Origin: Arthrobacter sp. DNA4
GTDB lineage: Bacteria > Actinomycetota > Actinomycetes > Actinomycetales > Micrococcaceae
Reading direction: 5' to 3'
DNA length: 64,000 nucleotides
Assembly: GCF_024362385.1 (NCBI RefSeq)
Contig: NZ_CP101466.1
Span: forward strand, 1,860,001-1,924,000
Position numbers and translations under genes: made by a program. Every line of letters starts with the position of its first letter. Within the stretch, counting starts at the first letter, position 1. Under the pieces are notes generated by a model. It did not search any database and had not been told where the DNA came from. It saw nothing but the letters and a program-made list of their open reading frames with translations. Positions 18,021 through 26,486 of this stretch are shown in pieces.

Positions 18021-18056
18021 TCCTTGACGTGCCGGGCAAAGCCCTGGCCAAATCCT

Positions 18057-18320
18057 TTACGGAGCCCTGTCAACCGGCGGAACCGGATTTCCAGGAGCTG
18101 CCGGGGGAACCTGCTCGGCGGCAGGTGCCTGCCCCGGGGTGCCGTTCTTGTCAACGAGCTTGGAAGCGCCATCCTGGATCTTGTCGACGTGGCCTGCGTA
18201 CTTGCCGCCGGTCCTGGTGTCGACGAAATCGCCGGCCTTGGTGATGCCGTCCTTGATAGCTTGCTCGTTGCCGCGGATGAGACCCTGAGCCTTGCCCTTT
18301 AGATCGTCAATCAAACCCAC
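18057..18320 (-). CDS. Rv0909/MT0933-like antitoxin family protein
   Basis: 87-residue basic protein resembling the actinobacterial Rv0909/MT0933 antitoxin-like family (MGLIDDLKGKAQGLIRGNEQAIKDGI, then GDFVDTRTGGKYAGHVDKIQDGASKLVD). The C-terminal third is Pro/Ala-rich and probably disordered. GTG 18320 is chosen because GGGAGG sits at the right distance; a GTG two codons upstream would overlap it. No toxin gene is adjacent: the neighbours are tRNA genes and a BenE-type transporter. Many members of this family are solitary and may not be true antitoxins, so the name is provisional. Confidence 0.72.
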   Translation of the reverse strand: MGLIDDLKGKAQGLIRGNEQAIKDGITKAGDFVDTRTGGKYAGHVDKIQDGASKLVDKNGTPGQAPAAEQVPPAAPGNPVPPVDRAP

Positions 18321-18434
18321 GGGCACCTCCCTTCTATCGCGGAGCCAGGTCGCTCCTTGCGCATTCGATCCTATCCGGGCGCGGAAGGCGTGCCAAGGAA
18401 ATCACGTTCGCCAGCAGCGGATGCGGCTTAAACG

Positions 18435-18458
18435 AAAAAAGCAGCTCCGGAGAGCTGC
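18435..18458 (-). terminator. Rho-independent terminator of the tRNA array
   Basis: On the minus strand, GCAGCTC and GAGCTGC arms around a four-base loop are followed directly by TTTTTT. It lies 10 bases after the last tRNA of the five-gene array. Confidence 0.85.
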
Positions 18459-18468
18459 TGTTCGTGTG

Positions 18469-18540
18469 TGGGCGATACTGGGATCGAACCAGTGACCTCT
18501 TCCGTGTCAGGGAAGCGCGCTACCGCTGCGCCAATCGCCC
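18469..18540 (-). tRNA. tRNA-Val(GAC), copy 1
   Basis: Full cloverleaf: acceptor GGGCGAT/ATCGCCC, D-arm GCGC-GCGC, anticodon stem CTTCC/GGAAG with loop CTGACAC (anticodon GAC, valine), T-loop TTCGATC. Last gene of a five-tRNA minus-strand array. CCA is not encoded. Confidence 0.95.
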
Positions 18541-18573
18541 GGAACCGGAAGACCGGCTTATGGGATATAAGAG

Positions 18574-18646
<73 letters not shown>

Positions 18647-18704
18647 ATTGTGCAGATTGTTCCGGAAAATCCAGCGGTACTGCCGGCAAGTTGCCTTGCC
18701 GAGT

Positions 18705-18776
18705 GGGCGATACTGGGATCGAACCAGTGACCTCTTCCGTGTCAGGGAAGCGCGCTACCGCTGCGCCAATCGCCCA
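18705..18776 (-). tRNA. tRNA-Val(GAC), copy 2
   Basis: Same sequence as the first tRNA-Val(GAC) of this array, anticodon loop CTGACAC. The duplicate Gly-Val pair suggests a tandem duplication within the array. Confidence 0.95.
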
Positions 18777-18812
18777 TTGCATCCGGAAACCCGGAAACCA
18801 TGGTTTTCACCG

Positions 18813-18883
18813 AGGTGGGTACGGGATTCGAACCCGTGTATACGGCTTTGCAGGCCGCTGCCTCGCCTCTCGGCCAACCCACC
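18813..18883 (-). tRNA. tRNA-Cys(GCA)
   Basis: Cloverleaf with acceptor GGTGGGT/ACCCACC and anticodon loop CTGCAAA (anticodon GCA, cysteine). T-arm loop TTCGAAT. It lies between the two Gly-Val units. Confidence 0.94.
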
Positions 18884-18930
18884 GTGTTAGCGTCAATTCC
18901 GAAGAATGTTTGCTGTGACAGTGTCCTGCG

Positions 18931-19003
<73 letters not shown>

Positions 19004-19064
19004 ATTTTGGAGGCTTGATTCCTTGCCGTTTCCGGCATTTCCTCGCGTTCCAACGAGTAAAAAC

Positions 19065-19092
19065 AATATAGGAGGTTCGGGGAAACTCCAAA
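19065..19092 (-). promoter_or_regulatory. Candidate promoter of the five-tRNA array
   Basis: On the minus strand, TTTGGA (19087-19092) and TATATT (19065-19070) are 16 nt apart, in an otherwise GC-rich stretch and upstream of the first tRNA. No experimental support. Confidence 0.5.
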
Positions 19093-19301
19093 TCGCCCCG
19101 GCGCGGCTGGCCCGCGTGGCCCCTGCAACCGCGGAATTCCGCGGAATATGCGAGTTACAGGCGTGTAATTCCGGTCGGGGTGGGTGCGGCGGCCCCACGT
19201 TGTGCTGCCTGCTGCGCTGCTGTCCTTCAGGTGCGGGGCGGGGGCCAACGTTGCTGCGAACCCCCCTTTTAGCGTGCCTTTGCGTGTGGCGCCGCCCGAT
19301 T

Positions 19302-19330
19302 TTTCAATTGGGGCAGACGTGGGCTAGCAT
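19302..19330 (+). promoter_or_regulatory. Candidate promoter of tRNA-Val(CAC)
   Basis: TTTCAA (19302-19307) and TAGCAT (19325-19330) with a 17-nt spacer lie 12 bases upstream of the tRNA, on its strand. Confidence 0.4.
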
Positions 19331-19342
19331 TCAAATGCATCG

Positions 19343-19414
19343 GGGCGATTGGCGCAGTGGTAGCGCGCTTCGTTCACACCGAAGAGGTCACTGGTTCGAA
19401 CCCAGTATCGCCCA
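19343..19414 (+). tRNA. tRNA-Val(CAC)
   Basis: Cloverleaf with acceptor GGGCGAT/ATCGCCC, anticodon stem CTTCG/CGAAG and loop TTCACAC (anticodon CAC, valine). It has its own promoter candidate and a strong terminator just downstream, and faces away from the five-tRNA array. Confidence 0.95.
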
Positions 19415-19421
19415 CCGCAGA

Positions 19422-19462
19422 GGTCCGTTTCCGCTCATCAGCAGCGGAAACGGACCTTTTTT
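19422..19462 (+). terminator. Rho-independent terminator of tRNA-Val(CAC)
   Basis: Perfect 13-base arms GGTCCGTTTCCGC and GCGGAAACGGACC with a short loop, followed by TTTTTT. The GCATs either side are AT-poor, so the T run stands out. Confidence 0.9.
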
Positions 19463-19518
19463 GCGTGCGGCTCCTGCCGCCGGAGATTTTGTCGGCCCCC
19501 TGTGAAAGAGTCTTTTGT

Positions 19519-20373
19519 ATGACTGATCCGCTTCTCGCCCACGCCACCGAATACGGCCGGATGTACGCACGGTCAACGTCTGAGCAGTTCTCGGTACCTT
19601 CCATCACCACGGTGATCAGCCAGCAACCGCACGGCCTCGATGGCTGGTTCGGCTATATGGGTGCCAGCAGCCTGGCCAACGATCCGCTGCTCTCCGACTG
19701 CCTGGGGAGCCCGGCCAAAATCAAGCAGGCCATCAACCGTGCGGCGAAGGCGGCCGAAACGTACCGGGACGACGCCGCCAGGCGCGGGGACCGGGTCCAC
19801 AACTACTGCGAGCAAGTGGCTCTGCGGGCGCTGGGACGCCCGCATTCCATGAAGGAAGCCCGCGACGCCCTGGCCGCCAACGGTGAGGAAGCCTTCGCCG
19901 TTCGGTTCGACGAGTGGTGGGAACTCTTCCGCGTGGAGCCCATCGCCCCGGAAATCACGGTCTGGAACAGCTCGGTGGGATACGCCGGCACCCTTGACCT
20001 CGTGGCCAGGATCAACGGACGCATTTGCCTGATCGACTACAAGACCAAGGGCACAACGCGGGACGGCCAGGTCAAGCCGCTGGATGACAAGGTGGTGATG
20101 CAGCTGGTTGCCGGCATGAAGGCGGAAGAAAGCCTCGTGGATCCGGAGGCGGGGATCTGGGAGCCCTGGAAGTACGGCGAGGACCCGGTCCTGCTGGCGG
20201 TGGCCATCGGCGAAACGGAGGTCCGCCCCGTCCGGGCCAACCCTGAGGTCCTCAAGCACCACTGGTGGAAGTTCTGCGCCCTCCGCCGGGTCTGGGAACT
20301 TTCCGCGGACACCATCAGCGCGGGCACTGCGCTGCTGCCCATCGCACCCCCGCCCCTGGCCCGTACTGCCTAA
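19519..20373 (+). CDS. PD-(D/E)XK nuclease-superfamily protein
   Basis: 284-residue cytoplasmic protein. The middle contains a PD-(D/E)XK nuclease core: a glutamate near residue 145, Asp160 in GYAGTLDLVARING and IDYKTKGT with Asp173 and Lys175, as in RecB/Cas4-like nucleases. The N-terminal helical region (VPSITTVISQQPHGLDGWFGYMGASSLA) resembles the PD-(D/E)XK domain of phage/recombination exonucleases. No partner helicase or cas gene is near, so its target is unknown. It follows tRNA-Val(CAC) and its terminator; ATG 19519 is the first start after that terminator. The next gene, def, is 77 bp downstream. Confidence 0.75.
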   Translation: MTDPLLAHATEYGRMYARSTSEQFSVPSITTVISQQPHGLDGWFGYMGASSLANDPLLSDCLGSPAKIKQAINRAAKAAETYRDDAARRGDRVHNYCEQVALRALGRPHSMKEARDALAANGEEAFAVRFDEWWELFRVEPIAPEITVWNSSVGYAGTLDLVARINGRICLIDYKTKGTTRDGQVKPLDDKVVMQLVAGMKAEESLVDPEAGIWEPWKYGEDPVLLAVAIGETEVRPVRANPEVLKHHWWKFCALRRVWELSADTISAGTALLPIAPPPLARTA

Positions 20374-20450
20374 GGCGACGGTGCACGTGAAGAGACTGCA
20401 CCTAAACTGGACAGGTTCACTTTCCCGCCAACCGTGAGGACACCCAGCGC

Positions 20451-21053
20451 ATGGCTATTCTGAATATCCGCATCATCGGCGATCCTGTGCTGCGCACAGT
20501 TGCCGATCCCGTGACGGAATTCGGACCCGACCTTGCCAAACTGGTCGCCGACATGACCGAGACCATGGAGGACGTGGACGGAGCCGGCCTCGCCGCTCCC
20601 CAGATCGGCGTCAGCAAGCGCATCTTCACCTACCGTATCGACGGGGTGGAAGGCCACATCATCAACCCTGTCCTCGAGAACAGCGAGGACTACCAGCCGG
20701 ACCATGTGGAAGGCTGCCTGTCCATCCCGGGCCTCGGCTTCCCGGTCCGCCGTTTCCGCGCCACCCGCGTCACCGGCGTTGACATGCACGGCAACCCGGT
20801 CACCATTGACGGCGAAGGGATGCTGGCACGCTGCTTCCAGCACGAAAATGACCACCTGGACGGGATCCTTTACACCGACCGCCTCGAGGGCGAGGACCGG
20901 AAGGCGGCGCTGAGGTCCATCCGCAACGCCAACTACGACGCCGTCGCCGGACGTACCACAGCCAAACGCGCCAAGAGCGTGGGGTCAAGCTTCGGCGGGG
21001 CAAGCTTTGGCGGAACCGGCACCCCCGGCTCCAGCTTCGGAGCAGCCGGGTGA
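20451..21053 (+). CDS. def: Peptide deformylase
   Basis: Removes the formyl group from the N-terminal methionine of new proteins. The 200-residue product carries the three metal-site motifs: GAGLAAPQIG (residues 44-53), EGCLS with Cys89, and HENDH with His131, Glu132 and His135. It ends with a Gly/Ser/Phe-rich tail of about 25 residues with GSSFGG-type repeats that is not part of the enzyme fold. Its stop overlaps the GTG start of fmt, so formylation and deformylation enzymes are translationally coupled. Confidence 0.96.
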   Translation: MAILNIRIIGDPVLRTVADPVTEFGPDLAKLVADMTETMEDVDGAGLAAPQIGVSKRIFTYRIDGVEGHIINPVLENSEDYQPDHVEGCLSIPGLGFPVRRFRATRVTGVDMHGNPVTIDGEGMLARCFQHENDHLDGILYTDRLEGEDRKAALRSIRNANYDAVAGRTTAKRAKSVGSSFGGASFGGTGTPGSSFGAAG

Positions 21054-21970
21054 GGGTCCTCTTCGCGGGGACACCCGCCGTCGCAGTTCCCTCCCTGGAC
21101 GCGCTCGTAAATGCCGGCTTCAACGTCGTTGCCGTCCTGACCCGGCCCGACGCGGCGGTGGGCCGGAAACGCGTGCTGACGCCGTCGCCCGTTGCCCAGC
21201 GGGCCGCGGAACTGGGCATCGAGGTCATCCGTGCCGCGCGCGTCGATGCCGCGGCCATAGCCGGCATCAGCGCGGTGCAGCCGGACGTCGCGGCCATCGT
21301 CGCCTATGGCGGACTGGTTCCCCCTGATGCCCTGGGCATTCCGCGGCACGGCTGGGTCAACCTGCACTTTTCCCTGCTGCCTGCCTGGCGCGGGGCGGCC
21401 CCGGTCCAGCGGTCCATCATGGCCGGAGACGACGTCACCGGCGCCGTGACGTTCCAGCTTGAGGAAGGCCTGGACACCGGGCCCGTCTTCGGCACCCTGA
21501 CGGAGGCCGTCAAGCCCCAGGACACCGCAGGTGACCTGCTGGAACGGCTGGCCCACAGCGGCGCGGTCCTGCTGGCCCAGACGCTTTCTGCCATCGATGC
21601 CGGAAAAGCAGCGCCGCAGCCACAGGCCGGCGATGTCACGCTGGCGCCGAAACTGACCCTGGAGGACGGCCACCTGAACTGGGCGCATCCGGCCCTAGCC
21701 ATCAGCAGGCAGGCGCGCGGCGTCACCCCCGAGCCCGGTGCCTGGACCCTGCTCGACGGGCAGCGGGTCAAACTTGACCCGGTGCGGCTGCGGCCGGATG
21801 TTTCCGGGCTGGCCCCGGGAACCGTGGCACTGAACGGCAAAGCCGTGCTGGTGGGGACAGGGTCGCACGCGGTGGAACTTACCCGGATCCAGCCCGCCGG
21901 GAAAAAGATGATGGCCGCCCCCGACTGGGCGCGCGGTTTGGCTTCACTGGAGAGCGTGGTGTTCGAATGA
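21050..21970 (+). CDS. fmt: Methionyl-tRNA formyltransferase
   Basis: Formylates initiator Met-tRNA using 10-formyltetrahydrofolate. The 306-residue product has the catalytic NLHFSLLPAWRGAAP segment (His106) and the conserved LDTGP (Asp142), then a C-terminal OB-like domain from about residue 205. Start is GTG 21050, overlapping the def stop; its own stop overlaps the rsmB start by four bases. The def-fmt-rsmB order is a well-known translation-related operon. Confidence 0.96.
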   Translation: MRVLFAGTPAVAVPSLDALVNAGFNVVAVLTRPDAAVGRKRVLTPSPVAQRAAELGIEVIRAARVDAAAIAGISAVQPDVAAIVAYGGLVPPDALGIPRHGWVNLHFSLLPAWRGAAPVQRSIMAGDDVTGAVTFQLEEGLDTGPVFGTLTEAVKPQDTAGDLLERLAHSGAVLLAQTLSAIDAGKAAPQPQAGDVTLAPKLTLEDGHLNWAHPALAISRQARGVTPEPGAWTLLDGQRVKLDPVRLRPDVSGLAPGTVALNGKAVLVGTGSHAVELTRIQPAGKKMMAAPDWARGLASLESVVFE

Positions 21971-23598
21971 CCGGGTCCGGAGGCAATACAGGCGGACGGG
22001 GAAGTGCCGGGGGACGCAGCAGCGCCGGGAAAGGCGGGCAGGGCGGCAGCGGCGGACCTGCCGGCGGCGGCCGTGGCAACGGCGGTCCCCGGGACGCCAG
22101 CCGGCGGAATGCCAAGGGGCGGGAACGCAACCGCGGGCCGCAACGGAGCTTCACCGGGCAGGCGCCGTCCCAGCGCACCAGGCGCGCAGATCCCGCCCGC
22201 CTGGTCGCCTTCGAAGTGCTCCGCGCCGTGGCGGCGGAGGACGCCTACGCCAACCTGGTGCTGCCCGCGCGGATCCGGCACCACCACCTGGACAAGCGGG
22301 ACGCCGGATTCGCCACCGAACTGAGCTACGGAGCCCTCCGCAGCCAGGGCACCTATGACGCCATCCTGGCGCGGTGCGTGGACCGCCCTCTGGCCCAGCT
22401 TGACCCGGCCATCCTCGATGCCCTCCGCATCGGTGCCCACCAGCTGCTTGCCATGCGGGTCCCCGCCCACGCTGCACTGGACCAGACCGTAGGGCTGGCC
22501 CGCGCGGTCATCGGCGCCGGACCGTCGACATTGATCAACGCCGTCCTGCGCAAGGTCGCCGCCCGGAGCCTGGAGGAATGGCTGGACATGCTGGTGGAAG
22601 GCGAAACCGATGCTACGAAGGTAGCCGCGGTGAGGTACGCCCACCCTGAGTGGATCGTCCGGGCCATGCGCCAGTCCCTCGTAGCCCACGGCCGTTCCGC
22701 AGCAGAGATCGACGAACTGCTGGAAGCGGACAACGACGCACCTGTGGTTAACCTCGTAGCCCTGCCCGGCCTGGGCAGCCTGGACGAAGCGCTGGAAAAC
22801 GGCGCCACCCCCGGGGAACTGGTTGAAGGCTCGGCGCTCTCCAGCGGCGGGGACCTGGGCCGCCTGGCCTCCGTCCGCGCCGGTACCACCAGGGTGCAGG
22901 ATGTCGGTTCCCAACTGGTGGCCAGGGCCCTGGCCGCGGTGGACCTTGGTGCGCCCGGTGGAGTGGGCGGGGCTGGAAGTGCACCCGCGGCCGGTGACGC
23001 TGAAACGTGGCTTGATCTCTGTGCCGGTCCCGGCGGGAAGGCAGCGCTCCTTGGTGCGCTGGCACACCAGCGGGGCGCCACGCTGCTCGCGAACGAGCCC
23101 GCGCCGCACCGGGCCAAGCTGGTCAGCCAGGCACTGTCCGCCGTTCCGCACGGCAGCTGGCAGGTCCGCACCGGTGACGGCCGGGAAGTGGGCGGTGAGC
23201 AGCCCGGGCGGTATGACCGTGTCCTGGTGGATGTTCCCTGCACCGGCCTGGGGGCTCTGCGCCGCAGGCCCGAGTCCCGGTGGCGGCGCTCGCCCAAGGA
23301 CATTGCAGATCTCGGGCCGCTGCAGCGCGAACTGCTGGCCTCGGCCCTGGCTGCCGTCCGGCCAGGGGGAGTGGTGGCCTACGTGACCTGTTCACCGCAT
23401 CCCGCCGAGACAACCGCCGTAGTGGACGACATTCTGCGCAAACGCCCCGACCTGGAACTCCTCGACGCCGGTGCGGCCCTGGACGCGGTAAGCCTGACCG
23501 GCAGCCTGGGCGCAGGCCACGAGTCAACGGCGCAGCTCTGGCCCCATATCCATCACACCGACGCGATGTTCCTTGCCCTGATAAAGAAGAAGGCCTGA
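21967..23598 (+). CDS. rsmB: 16S rRNA m5C967-type methyltransferase (RsmB/Sun)
   Basis: SAM-dependent methyltransferase that makes 5-methylcytosine in 16S rRNA. A long Gly/Arg/Ser-rich N-terminal tail (about residues 1-65, with GGRGS-type repeats) precedes a NusB-like helical domain (about 75-225) and the catalytic domain. The latter shows [14 protein letters not shown] (SAM binding), DVPCTGLG (Pro-Cys) and [11 protein letters not shown] (catalytic Thr-Cys). It is about 90 residues longer than the E. coli enzyme because of the tail. Translation is coupled to fmt upstream. The tail may be an RNA-binding addition. Confidence 0.93.
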   Translation: MTGSGGNTGGRGSAGGRSSAGKGGQGGSGGPAGGGRGNGGPRDASRRNAKGRERNRGPQRSFTGQAPSQRTRRADPARLVAFEVLRAVAAEDAYANLVLPARIRHHHLDKRDAGFATELSYGALRSQGTYDAILARCVDRPLAQLDPAILDALRIGAHQLLAMRVPAHAALDQTVGLARAVIGAGPSTLINAVLRKVAARSLEEWLDMLVEGETDATKVAAVRYAHPEWIVRAMRQSLVAHGRSAAEIDELLEADNDAPVVNLVALPGLGSLDEALENGATPGELVEGSALSSGGDLGRLASVRAGTTRVQDVGSQLVARALAAVDLGAPGGVGGAGSAPAAGDAETWLDLCAGPGGKAALLGALAHQRGATLLANEPAPHRAKLVSQALSAVPHGSWQVRTGDGREVGGEQPGRYDRVLVDVPCTGLGALRRRPESRWRRSPKDIADLGPLQRELLASALAAVRPGGVVAYVTCSPHPAETTAVVDDILRKRPDLELLDAGAALDAVSLTGSLGAGHESTAQLWPHIHHTDAMFLALIKKKA

Positions 23599-23647
23599 CC
23601 GGGCAGAACGCCCGAGTTTCCCACCACGCACCTTGAAAGGCACCCCC

Positions 23648-24325
23648 GTGACGCAATGCTGCATCAACCCGAGCATCCTCTCCGCCGACTTCGTGAACCT
23701 TGAGGCCGAACTGCAGCGGATCAGCAATGCCGACGCCGTGCACGTTGACGTCATGGACAACCACTTCGTCCCCAACCTGACCCTCGGGTTGCCCGTCGTG
23801 CAGCGGATCCAGGCCGTCAGCCCCGTGCCGCTGGACGCCCACCTGATGATCGCCGACGCGGACCGCTGGGCGCCTGGTTTCGCTGACGCCGGCCTGGCCT
23901 CCGTGACGTTCCACGCCGAAGCTTCCATTGCGCCCATCAAGCTGGCACGGGAACTGCGCAGCAGGGGATCCAAAGCGGGGATGGCCCTGCGCCCGGCAAC
24001 CCCGGTGGAGCCGTACCTTGACATGCTGCCCGAACTCGACATGCTGCTCATCATGACTGTGGAGCCGGGCTTCGGCGGCCAGGCGTTTCTGGACATCACG
24101 CTGCCCAAGATCCGCAGGGCCCGCGCGGCCGTGGAGGGCTCCGGACTGGGGGTGGCCATCCAGGTTGACGGTGGCATCACGGAAGAGACCATTGCCCGGG
24201 CCGCCGAGGCCGGGGCGAACGTCTTTGTGGCCGGTTCCGCCGTCTACGGCGCCGACGATCCGTCCGCTGCCATCGACCTGCTGCGCGCCAAGGGCAGCCG
24301 GACGTTACGCGCGGCGACGGAATAA
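23648..24325 (+). CDS. rpe: Ribulose-phosphate 3-epimerase
   Basis: TIM-barrel enzyme of the pentose phosphate pathway that interconverts ribulose-5-phosphate and xylulose-5-phosphate. The 225-residue product shows [10 protein letters not shown], the metal-binding [19 protein letters not shown], and [12 protein letters not shown], then VDGGIT. GTG 23648 follows GAAAGG at a suitable distance and gives the usual length. It lies 49 bp after rsmB; a hairpin follows its stop and separates it from the riboflavin genes. Confidence 0.95.
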   Translation: MTQCCINPSILSADFVNLEAELQRISNADAVHVDVMDNHFVPNLTLGLPVVQRIQAVSPVPLDAHLMIADADRWAPGFADAGLASVTFHAEASIAPIKLARELRSRGSKAGMALRPATPVEPYLDMLPELDMLLIMTVEPGFGGQAFLDITLPKIRRARAAVEGSGLGVAIQVDGGITEETIARAAEAGANVFVAGSAVYGADDPSAAIDLLRAKGSRTLRAATE

Positions 24326-24344
24326 CCGGGAGCCCCTCCCGGTT
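24324..24344 (+). terminator. Short hairpin after rpe
   Basis: Perfect nine-base arms AACCGGGAG and CTCCCGGTT with a three-base loop overlap the rpe stop codon. No T run follows. It would insulate the riboflavin leader from read-through. Confidence 0.5.
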
Positions 24345-24366
24345 ATGGCACAATAACAACACACAT

Positions 24367-24511
24367 ACGTGCTCCGGGGTCGGTGTAAGTCCGAACCGGC
24401 GGTGACAGTCCGCGACCCGCGCGCCGTTGTTCTCCCAGGGGGGCTCCGGCAGACGGTTGAACCGGTGGAATTCCGGTACCGACAGTTAAAGTCTGGATGA
24501 GAGAAGCACGT
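24367..24511 (+). promoter_or_regulatory. FMN riboswitch (RFN element)
   Basis: The closing helix P1 is ACGTGCT (24367-24373) pairing with AGCACGT (24505-24511). Between them are the conserved RFN blocks: GGGGTCGGTG, CCGAACCGGCGGTGACAGTC, CCGACAGTTAAAGTC and GGATGAGAGAA. It binds FMN and represses the downstream ribDEBAH genes. A further hairpin around 24523-24546 (CTGCG-AGCC/GGCT-CGCAG) may be part of the expression platform. Confidence 0.95.
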
Positions 24512-24604
24512 ACAGCTGTATCTGCGCAGCCTTTTGGCTCCGCAGCGTTCTGCTGTCGTATCCCCGGAGCCATCGCGGTTCGACAGGGAAGGAACGACAC
24601 ACGA

Positions 24605-24688
24605 ATGAACCCCCAGCGATGGCTCTTAAACGCCGCAAGCCCTGCCGCTTCAAAGGCAGGCCACACCTCCGCAACGGCAGCCTCATGA
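24605..24688 (+). CDS. Candidate leader peptide coupled to ribD
   Basis: A 27-codon frame starts at ATG 24605 behind an AAGGA-type ribosome-binding site and stops at TGA 24686-24688. Its TGA overlaps the likely ribD start as ATGA. The likely ribD start itself has no Shine-Dalgarno sequence, so ribD may depend on ribosomes finishing this frame. Alternatively ribD starts at the in-frame ATG 24619, within this stretch, in which case the small frame is only a shadow. Confidence 0.4.
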   Translation: MNPQRWLLNAASPAASKAGHTSATAAS

Positions 24689-25824
24689 CGGGCGCCGTAA
24701 AGCTTCAGCCGGCCGCCGGGGTGGTCACTGCCTTCAGCGCCGCCGAAACGGCCGCCATGGAGCAGGCCCTCCAGGCAGCGCTGAAAGGCCCGCGAGGCGC
24801 GAATCCCCTGGTGGGCGCCGTCGTCGTAGGCGCTGACGGCAAGCAGCTCGTTGCCGGCTACCACCGCGGCGCCGGCACCGCACACGCTGAAGCCGACGCG
24901 ATTGCCCAGGCCGCCGCCGTCGGCCTGGACCTGTCCGGCTGCACCATGGTGGTCACGCTGGAACCCTGCAACCATGTGGGCCGCACCGGACCGTGCACGG
25001 AAGCGATCATCGCGGCCGGGATCACTGATGTGGTCTACGCCGTGGACGACCCCCACGACCCCGCTGCCGGGGGCGCGGCAACACTGCGCGCAGCCGGTGT
25101 CAGGGTCCGCAGCGGCCTGGGTGCCGACGAGGCGCTGGACCTGAACCGGCAGTGGTTCGAGGCGGTGGCTGCCAAGCGGCCGTTCGTCACCCTGCACATC
25201 GCGCAGACCCTGGACGCCCGCATCGCTGCCGAAGACGGCACCAGCCAGTGGATCTCCAGCCCGGAGTCCCTGGCCGACAACCACGGGATCCGCAGCCGCA
25301 TCGACGCCATCCTGGTGGGCACCCAGACCGTAATAGTGGACAACCCCCGGCTGACCGCCCGGGACGCCGCCGGCAATCCCGCGCCCAAGCAGCCGGTCCG
25401 TGCCGTCATGGGTCTCCGTGATATTCCGGAGGGCGCCGCAATCCACGGTGACGATGGCCTGGCCGTCCACCTTCCCACCCGCGACCCGCACCAAGCGTTG
25501 TCCATGCTGTACTCGTCCGGCATCCGGCATGTCATGGTGGAGGGCGGGTCCAGCATCCTCAGCTCCTTCCTGGCGGCAGGCCTGGTTGACGAACTGATCG
25601 TGTACCTGGCGCCCACCCTGCTGGGATCCGGCACCCCCGCTCTGAACGGGCTGGGCATCACCAGCCTTCCCGACGCCCAGCAGTGGGAATGGGACGCGTC
25701 CGACGGCGGCGCGGTCCGGACGCTGGGCCGGGACCTCAGACTCCACCTCAGACCGCAACGGCACGTTGCACTTGACCACCCACCAACCCGCACAGCCGCG
25801 GAGCCAGCCCAGGGAGGCTACTGA
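24685..25824 (+). CDS. ribD: Bifunctional riboflavin deaminase/reductase
   Basis: Catalyses the second and third steps of riboflavin synthesis. An N-terminal deaminase domain has the zinc motif HAEADA and PCNHVGRTGPC. A C-terminal reductase domain (from about residue 165) has TLHIAQTLDARIA, SRIDAILVGTQTV and HVMVEGGSSILSSFL. The protein is about 379 residues from ATG 24685; ATG 24619 would add 22 basic residues and is the alternative. The FMN riboswitch lies upstream. The stop overlaps the ribE start (TGATG). Confidence 0.92.
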   Translation: MTGAVKLQPAAGVVTAFSAAETAAMEQALQAALKGPRGANPLVGAVVVGADGKQLVAGYHRGAGTAHAEADAIAQAAAVGLDLSGCTMVVTLEPCNHVGRTGPCTEAIIAAGITDVVYAVDDPHDPAAGGAATLRAAGVRVRSGLGADEALDLNRQWFEAVAAKRPFVTLHIAQTLDARIAAEDGTSQWISSPESLADNHGIRSRIDAILVGTQTVIVDNPRLTARDAAGNPAPKQPVRAVMGLRDIPEGAAIHGDDGLAVHLPTRDPHQALSMLYSSGIRHVMVEGGSSILSSFLAAGLVDELIVYLAPTLLGSGTPALNGLGITSLPDAQQWEWDASDGGAVRTLGRDLRLHLRPQRHVALDHPPTRTAAEPAQGGY

Positions 25825-26486
25825 TGTTTACCGGAATTATTGCCGAGCAGGGGCAGGTGCTGTCCGTCGAGCGCGACGGCAACACCAGCGCCACCGTCCG
25901 GCTGCACGCGCCCGCCTCCACCGAGGGCCTGGCACTTGGGGGCTCCATCGCCGTCAACGGGGTCTGCCTCACGGCAACAGCGATTGACGGCAAGGACTTC
26001 AGCGTCGACGTCATGGGGGAGACCCTGGTCCGGAGCACCATCGGCGAGCTCGCTGCAGGCGACTCAGTCAACCTGGAGCGCTGCGTTCCCGCAGGCGGCC
26101 GCCTGGACGGCCACGTGGTGCAAGGCCACGTGGACGGCGTGGGCGTCCTGCTCGAACGGGAACCCCAGGGCAACTGGGAGCGGCTGCGCTTCGGCGTCCC
26201 CGCCAACCTGGCCCGCTACATCGCAGAGAAAGGCTCCATCGCCATCGACGGCGTCTCCCTCACCGTGACGGCAGTCAGTCCGGCCGCAGAGCAGGAACCC
26301 TGGTTCGAAGTGGGCCTGATCCCCACCACCCTCGCCGAAACCGGCCTGGGCACCAAGACCACCGGCAGCCGGGTGAATCTTGAAGTCGACGTCCTGGCCA
26401 AATACACCGAACGGCTGCTTGCCTTCCGCGGTACCGCCGCACCGGCCGTCAGCGGCCAAGCTGCCATTGCGGGAGGTGCACGGTGA
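25824..26486 (+). CDS. ribE: Riboflavin synthase, alpha chain
   Basis: Dismutates two 6,7-dimethyl-8-ribityllumazine molecules into riboflavin. The 220-residue protein consists of two similar beta-barrel domains: [15 protein letters not shown] with VNGVCLTAT in the first, and [17 protein letters not shown] with IDGVSLTVT in the second. It overlaps both neighbours by a few bases. The C-terminal 15 residues are Ala-rich and outside the fold. Confidence 0.94.
   Translation: MFTGIIAEQGQVLSVERDGNTSATVRLHAPASTEGLALGGSIAVNGVCLTATAIDGKDFSVDVMGETLVRSTIGELAAGDSVNLERCVPAGGRLDGHVVQGHVDGVGVLLEREPQGNWERLRFGVPANLARYIAEKGSIAIDGVSLTVTAVSPAAEQEPWFEVGLIPTTLAETGLGTKTTGSRVNLEVDVLAKYTERLLAFRGTAAPAVSGQAAIAGGAR

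Noticed and set aside
21304-23151. 615-codon minus-strand frame opposite fmt/rsmB
   Set aside because: Overlaps two genes with complete family motifs; composition typical of antisense frames in high-GC DNA.
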